DNA of 30,292 nucleotides from IMG/VR virus record IMGVR_UViG_3300046816_000632, positions 1 to 30,292 of that record. One strand, 5' to 3'. This DNA comes from a virus. This document shows, one piece after another, positions 27,416-30,292 of the stretch. The position numbers and the translations under genes are program-made. The notes under the pieces are model-generated. The model had not been told where the DNA came from. It searched no databases and saw nothing but the letters and a program-made list of their open reading frames with translations. Numbering within the stretch: position 1 is the stretch's first letter; every line of letters starts with the position of its first letter.

Positions 27416-28854
27416 CCCTCGAGCCTGGTTTGCCCCGGCGCGCGGGTCTTCGTCGTGACGACCGGCCCAGCGACGGTCCACTGGAAGCAGTTCGCGACCG
27501 GAACCGCGCTTGCGACGGCCAGCGCGTCCGCGAGGAGCGAGTGCGGCCCGGAGAACACGACCGAGGCGGCCGGGACGGCGGAGTGCGACTCGATCGGCGC
27601 CGGGATGCCGTGGATCTTCGCCTTCAAGACCTGGTTCACGCTGGGGACCGTGGAGGTCGCGGTCGCCGGGCTCGGGGTCAGGAACCTCTGGAACGCCGCC
27701 GCTGCGTCGAGGACCGCCGCGCCGCACGCGACGGCGTCGGGCGTCAGGAAGAGGTCCGATGGCCCTCCCACGGCCGGCGGGACGGCCGCGCGCGCGGCGA
27801 CGGCCGAGGGGTGGAGGAAGAGGGTTCCGGTCGAGACGGTCACGGCGGCCGCGCCCGCGGCGACCACGACGGCGGAGGGCAGGAGCGTCAGCGTTCCAGC
27901 GCTCAGGACTTGCGCGCTCGGGACGCCGGAGGCGACCGCGACGGGGTCCGGCGTGAGGGTCAACGCCGAGAACCCCTGGGCGACGTGCGCGACGAAGGCG
28001 CGCGCGCCGTCGGCGAGCGGAGGAGGAGTCAACACCAGCGTCCCGAGGTCGAGGCTCGCGACGAAGGCGCGCGCGCCGCTCGTGACCGGGTCCGGGGTCA
28101 GGAAGAGCTGCGGGATCCCGAAGACGAGCGTGACGTGCGGGACGCGCGACGCGGCCTCAGCGGGGTCGGGCGTCGCGACGTCGAGCCAGAGCGGGACGGG
28201 GTGGGCGACGCCCGCGAGGTCGCGGACGAGCAGGTTGCCGTCCGGCGCCGGCACGTCGGGGAGGTTCGCGACTTCCTGGGTCGACCCGTCGCGGAGGCGC
28301 ACGTACGCGAACCCGTCGGCCGCCGCGGGCACCTCGAAGGGCGCGCCGGGCGTGCCGACCGAGTGCACGGGCACGTAGCTTGAGGAGGCGCAGGGGTCGG
28401 GGTAGAGGACCAGGCCTTCGCCGACGAGCGCCGCGGGCACGACGGAGCCGCAGGCGACGGGCGAGGGGGTCAGGATCGTGCCGCCGCCGAACGAGACGGT
28501 AGCGGCGGGCACGTTCGTCGCGGCCTGGGTCGCCTGCGGCGAGATTCGGAGCGTCCCGAGGAAGACCTGCGCCGCCGGGACGTTCGTGGCGGCCGTCGCG
28601 GCGGCCGGGTACTGGGGCCCGCGGAGCGCCGCGGGAACCGAGCTCGTCGAGACGACGGGGTCGGGCGTCGCGATCGCGAGGAAGACGGGCACGACCGCTG
28701 CGGCGCCGGAGAGCAGGCGCACGCGCACGCCGCCGGCGGGCGGGTCGACGTCGGGTTCGTTCGCGACGTCGTGGAGCAGCCCGTCGCCGAGCGTGCGCAC
28801 TTGCATGCGCCCGTCGGAGGCGAGCGGGACCTCGAAGGCGAGGAAGGTAGGCAC
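27412..28854 (-). CDS. Two-module repeat protein of the virion (appendage)
   Basis: This 480-residue protein starts with GTG at 28854. Residues 7-66 and 173-230 are two copies of a header domain (FEVP, DG, EVAN-x-PDV or similar, then ATPDP). Each header is followed by short repeats of about 25 residues with LTPDPV or similar and VPxAxV, for example FLTPDPVTSGARAFVASLDL and LTLTPDPVAVASGVPSAQVL. Such alanine/valine/proline repeats occur in phage tail and fibre proteins. There is no signal peptide or membrane helix. The gene is the last before the accessory promoter. A virion role is inferred. Confidence 0.72.
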   Translation of the reverse strand: MPTFLAFEVPLASDGRMQVRTLGDGLLHDVANEPDVDPPAGGVRVRLLSGAAAVVPVFLAIATPDPVVSTSSVPAALRGPQYPAAATAATNVPAAQVFLGTLRISPQATQAATNVPAATVSFGGGTILTPSPVACGSVVPAALVGEGLVLYPDPCASSSYVPVHSVGTPGAPFEVPAAADGFAYVRLRDGSTQEVANLPDVPAPDGNLLVRDLAGVAHPVPLWLDVATPDPAEAASRVPHVTLVFGIPQLFLTPDPVTSGARAFVASLDLGTLVLTPPPLADGARAFVAHVAQGFSALTLTPDPVAVASGVPSAQVLSAGTLTLLPSAVVVAAGAAAVTVSTGTLFLHPSAVAARAAVPPAVGGPSDLFLTPDAVACGAAVLDAAAAFQRFLTPSPATATSTVPSVNQVLKAKIHGIPAPIESHSAVPAASVVFSGPHSLLADALAVASAVPVANCFQWTVAGPVVTTKTRAPGQTRLEG

Positions 28855-28861
28855 GGTCCGC

Positions 28862-29590
28862 CTACGCTTGGATCAGCGCGAGCCGCCCCCAGGCGATCGA
28901 CTTCGCGACGTTCTCGAGGGTGCGCACGCGCGCGACGGGCCCGAGGCCGGTGGAAGACGCGGGCAGGTTGACGGTGTGCGACGCGGCGAGCACGCCGTTG
29001 ACCCAGAAGCGCCAGGCCCCGTCAGGGCAGAGCGCGACGCGCAGGCGGTAACTCGTGCCCGCGGCGATCGCTGGGCCGTCGTGTATTTCGGCGGTCGCGC
29101 CGTCGGACGTGACGGTCTTCCAGTTTGAATCCGTCGCCGAGCGGTAGCAGAACGCGGCGAGTTGGTGACTCGCGGGGTTCGTGACGCCGTCGACGGCGGA
29201 GTCGACGAGGCCGACCCAGAGAACCTGGTTCGCGAGGCTCGCGCCCGGCCGCACGAGCATGGAGAAGTCCGGCGTCCAGAGCGCGCGCGTTTCGCCGAAG
29301 CTCGGGCCCGTGACGCCGGCGTCGGCGTTCGTCGAGGCTGCGCCGGTGTGGACGAGCAAGTGCCCCTTCGAGTCGCTCTCGAGGGCCGAGAGCGTGCCGT
29401 CGAAGGTGCCGGCACTGGCGAAGCCGATAGCGCGCGCCGTCGTCGTCCCGGGGACCGTGAGGATCTGCGCGACGCGCTTCTCCCACTCCGCCTGCCCGAG
29501 CGAGAGCAGGTCGAGCGGGTCGAGCGGCGGGTCGCCGAGCTCGCGAATCTCGTTCGGAGTCCCGGGAACGAAAACTAGCGGGCGTCCCAT
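28862..29590 (-). CDS. Putative lectin-like tail/appendage protein
   Basis: This 242-residue protein starts with ATG at 29590. It begins GRPLVFVPGTPNEIRELGDP with a helical part to about residue 45. From about residue 85 it is beta-rich with DFSMLVRPGASLANQVLWVG, RSATDSNWKTVTSDGA, SYRLRVALCPDGAWRFWVNG and ASHTVNLPASSTGLGPV. This matches the layout of concanavalin/laminin-G-like domains that bind sugars in phage fibres. The family was not confirmed by search. Confidence 0.7.
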   Translation of the reverse strand: MGRPLVFVPGTPNEIRELGDPPLDPLDLLSLGQAEWEKRVAQILTVPGTTTARAIGFASAGTFDGTLSALESDSKGHLLVHTGAASTNADAGVTGPSFGETRALWTPDFSMLVRPGASLANQVLWVGLVDSAVDGVTNPASHQLAAFCYRSATDSNWKTVTSDGATAEIHDGPAIAAGTSYRLRVALCPDGAWRFWVNGVLAASHTVNLPASSTGLGPVARVRTLENVAKSIAWGRLALIQA

Positions 29591-29620
29591 CTTGAGGTTC
29601 CGGAGCGGCGGTCAGGGAGC

Positions 29621-29657
29621 GGGGCCGCGCCGCGCCCGCTCGACGCGGCGCGGCCCC
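29621..29657 (-). other. Strong 14-base-stem hairpin
   Basis: GGGGCCGCGCCGCG (29621-29634) pairs perfectly with 29644-29657 around a 9-base loop. It lies 16 bases after the stop of the 147-residue structural gene. No T-run follows on either strand, so it is more likely an attenuator or mRNA-stabilising end than a classical terminator. Confidence 0.65.
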
Positions 29658-29673
29658 AGGGGAGGGGTTCTCG

Positions 29674-30117
29674 CTACGTGATCTGCCCGATGCCCGCCGC
29701 GTTCCACTGGATCGTCACGTTCGAGCCGTTGCCCGAGAACGGCCAGCCGCCCGTGTCGACGTAGTAGAGCGGGACCGAGGCGCCGAACGAGCCGCGCCAG
29801 CAGTAGACGACGGCGGCCTGGCACGGCCGAGTTCCGACGCCGAGCGCCGTGAACGTCAGGTCGTTGCCGTCGAAGATCGCCCGGTGGTTCGTGCCGTCGA
29901 GCGACACGGCCTCGCCGATGATCGACGCGCCGCCGGCCGTATAGCCGGAGCCGACGTACTCGTCGAGGGTTGTGAACCCGGCCATCGTCGTGGCCCCGGG
30001 CTGCGAGTTCGCGGTCGTGTTCGTGCTCACGAGGGCGACGCGCACGTCCTCCGTCGCGAGGTTCAGGCCCGCGGTCATGAAGAGGAGCTTCGCGTTGTCG
30101 TAGGTGAAGTTGGCCAT
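29674..30117 (-). CDS. Conserved phage structural protein
   Basis: This 147-residue protein starts with ATG at 30117. It has FTYDNAKLLFMTAGLNLATE, DVRVALVSTNTT, LDEYVGSGYTAGGASIIGEA, AIFDGNDLTFTALG and CQAAVVYCWRGSFGA. This pattern (VALV, GxGYxxGG, D-x-x-x-F, AVVY) is shared by a family of small virion proteins found in many phages near tail and fibre genes. The gene is followed by a strong hairpin. Whether it sits on tail or capsid is unknown. Confidence 0.75.
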   Translation of the reverse strand: MANFTYDNAKLLFMTAGLNLATEDVRVALVSTNTTANSQPGATTMAGFTTLDEYVGSGYTAGGASIIGEAVSLDGTNHRAIFDGNDLTFTALGVGTRPCQAAVVYCWRGSFGASVPLYYVDTGGWPFSGNGSNVTIQWNAAGIGQIT

Positions 30118-30145
30118 TTTCGAGCCGCCCGCGGCGGAGCGGTCC

Positions 30146-30292
30146 TCAAGGGTTCGGTTGTCTGGTCGGCACGGGGAGAGACTGCGAAAGGCCCGGGCCG
30201 CGCGCAAGCTCGAAGGAGGCACCTCCCGCGCGCTCGAGCTCGTCGAGGCTCTCCGCGAGGAAGGCGGCCTGGAAGGCGCAGGCCTCGAGGGA
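30146..30292 (-). CDS. C-terminal end of a gene cut by the right window edge
   Basis: The last 48 codons of a minus-strand gene end at TGA (30146-30148), 28 bases before the next start. The part seen reads SLEACAFQAAFLAESLDELE, then RAGGASFELARGPG and a proline/threonine-rich end. The body of the gene lies beyond the right edge. If the window is circular, this frame joins in phase with the fibre gene at the left edge. Confidence 0.6.
   Translation of the reverse strand, partial: SLEACAFQAAFLAESLDELERAGGASFELARGPGLSQSLPVPTRQPNP

Noticed and set aside
29621-29657. Classical intrinsic terminator
   Set aside because: The stem is strong, but no T-run follows on either strand, so I list it only as a hairpin.
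1-30292. A Mu-like transposable phage
   Set aside because: The tail is Mu-like, but no transposase genes, Mu-type end sequences or GemA/Mor-like genes were recognised in the window.

Overview
The window is high-GC, densely packed bacteriophage DNA, either a prophage or a phage genome. It comes from a contractile-tailed (myovirus) phage of a high-GC host that I cannot name. All protein genes but one lie on the minus strand, and many neighbours overlap by four bases (GTGA, ATGA or TTGA), as in translationally coupled operons. GTG and TTG starts are common. I saw no tRNA, rRNA, CRISPR array or insertion sequence.

Structural operon, 22420 down to 1. After four small unknown genes and a small zinc-type protein come the small terminase, the GpA-type large terminase, a gpW-like joining protein, a lambda-type portal, a fused prohead protease/major capsid protein, a DUF2190-type decoration protein, connector and tail terminator proteins, and a DUF2635 protein. 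Then follow a Mu-like tail: sheath, tube, tail chaperone with a frameshifted long form, tape measure, gpN-like protein, hub, spike, gp46, gp47, gp48 and tail fibre. The operon ends with small membrane proteins and a second, repeat-containing fibre cut by the window edge. The head module is lambda-like and the tail module Mu-like.

Regulatory region, 22421-23137. It holds several inverted repeats and the only plus-strand gene, an XRE-type regulator that appears to be read from a leaderless mRNA and ends at an intrinsic terminator.

Early or accessory operon, 27380 down to 23136. It is headed by a ribbon-helix-helix regulator whose promoter carries a perfect dyad in the -35/-10 spacer. Thirteen further, mostly small, genes follow. 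Several are diverged duplicates of each other, two carry the entry motif of beta-helix proteins, and the last is a tail-completion-type protein.

Right end, 27412-30292: three virion or appendage proteins and the C-terminal end of a fourth gene, read on the minus strand towards the early promoter.

The most interesting points are a -1 frameshift site with its hidden 50-codon extension, an identical 11-base dyad at three regulatory places, leaderless promoters for both regulators, a mosaic family of small membrane proteins, and signs that the two window ends may join into a circle. I found no replication, integration, transposition or cell-wall-hydrolase gene.
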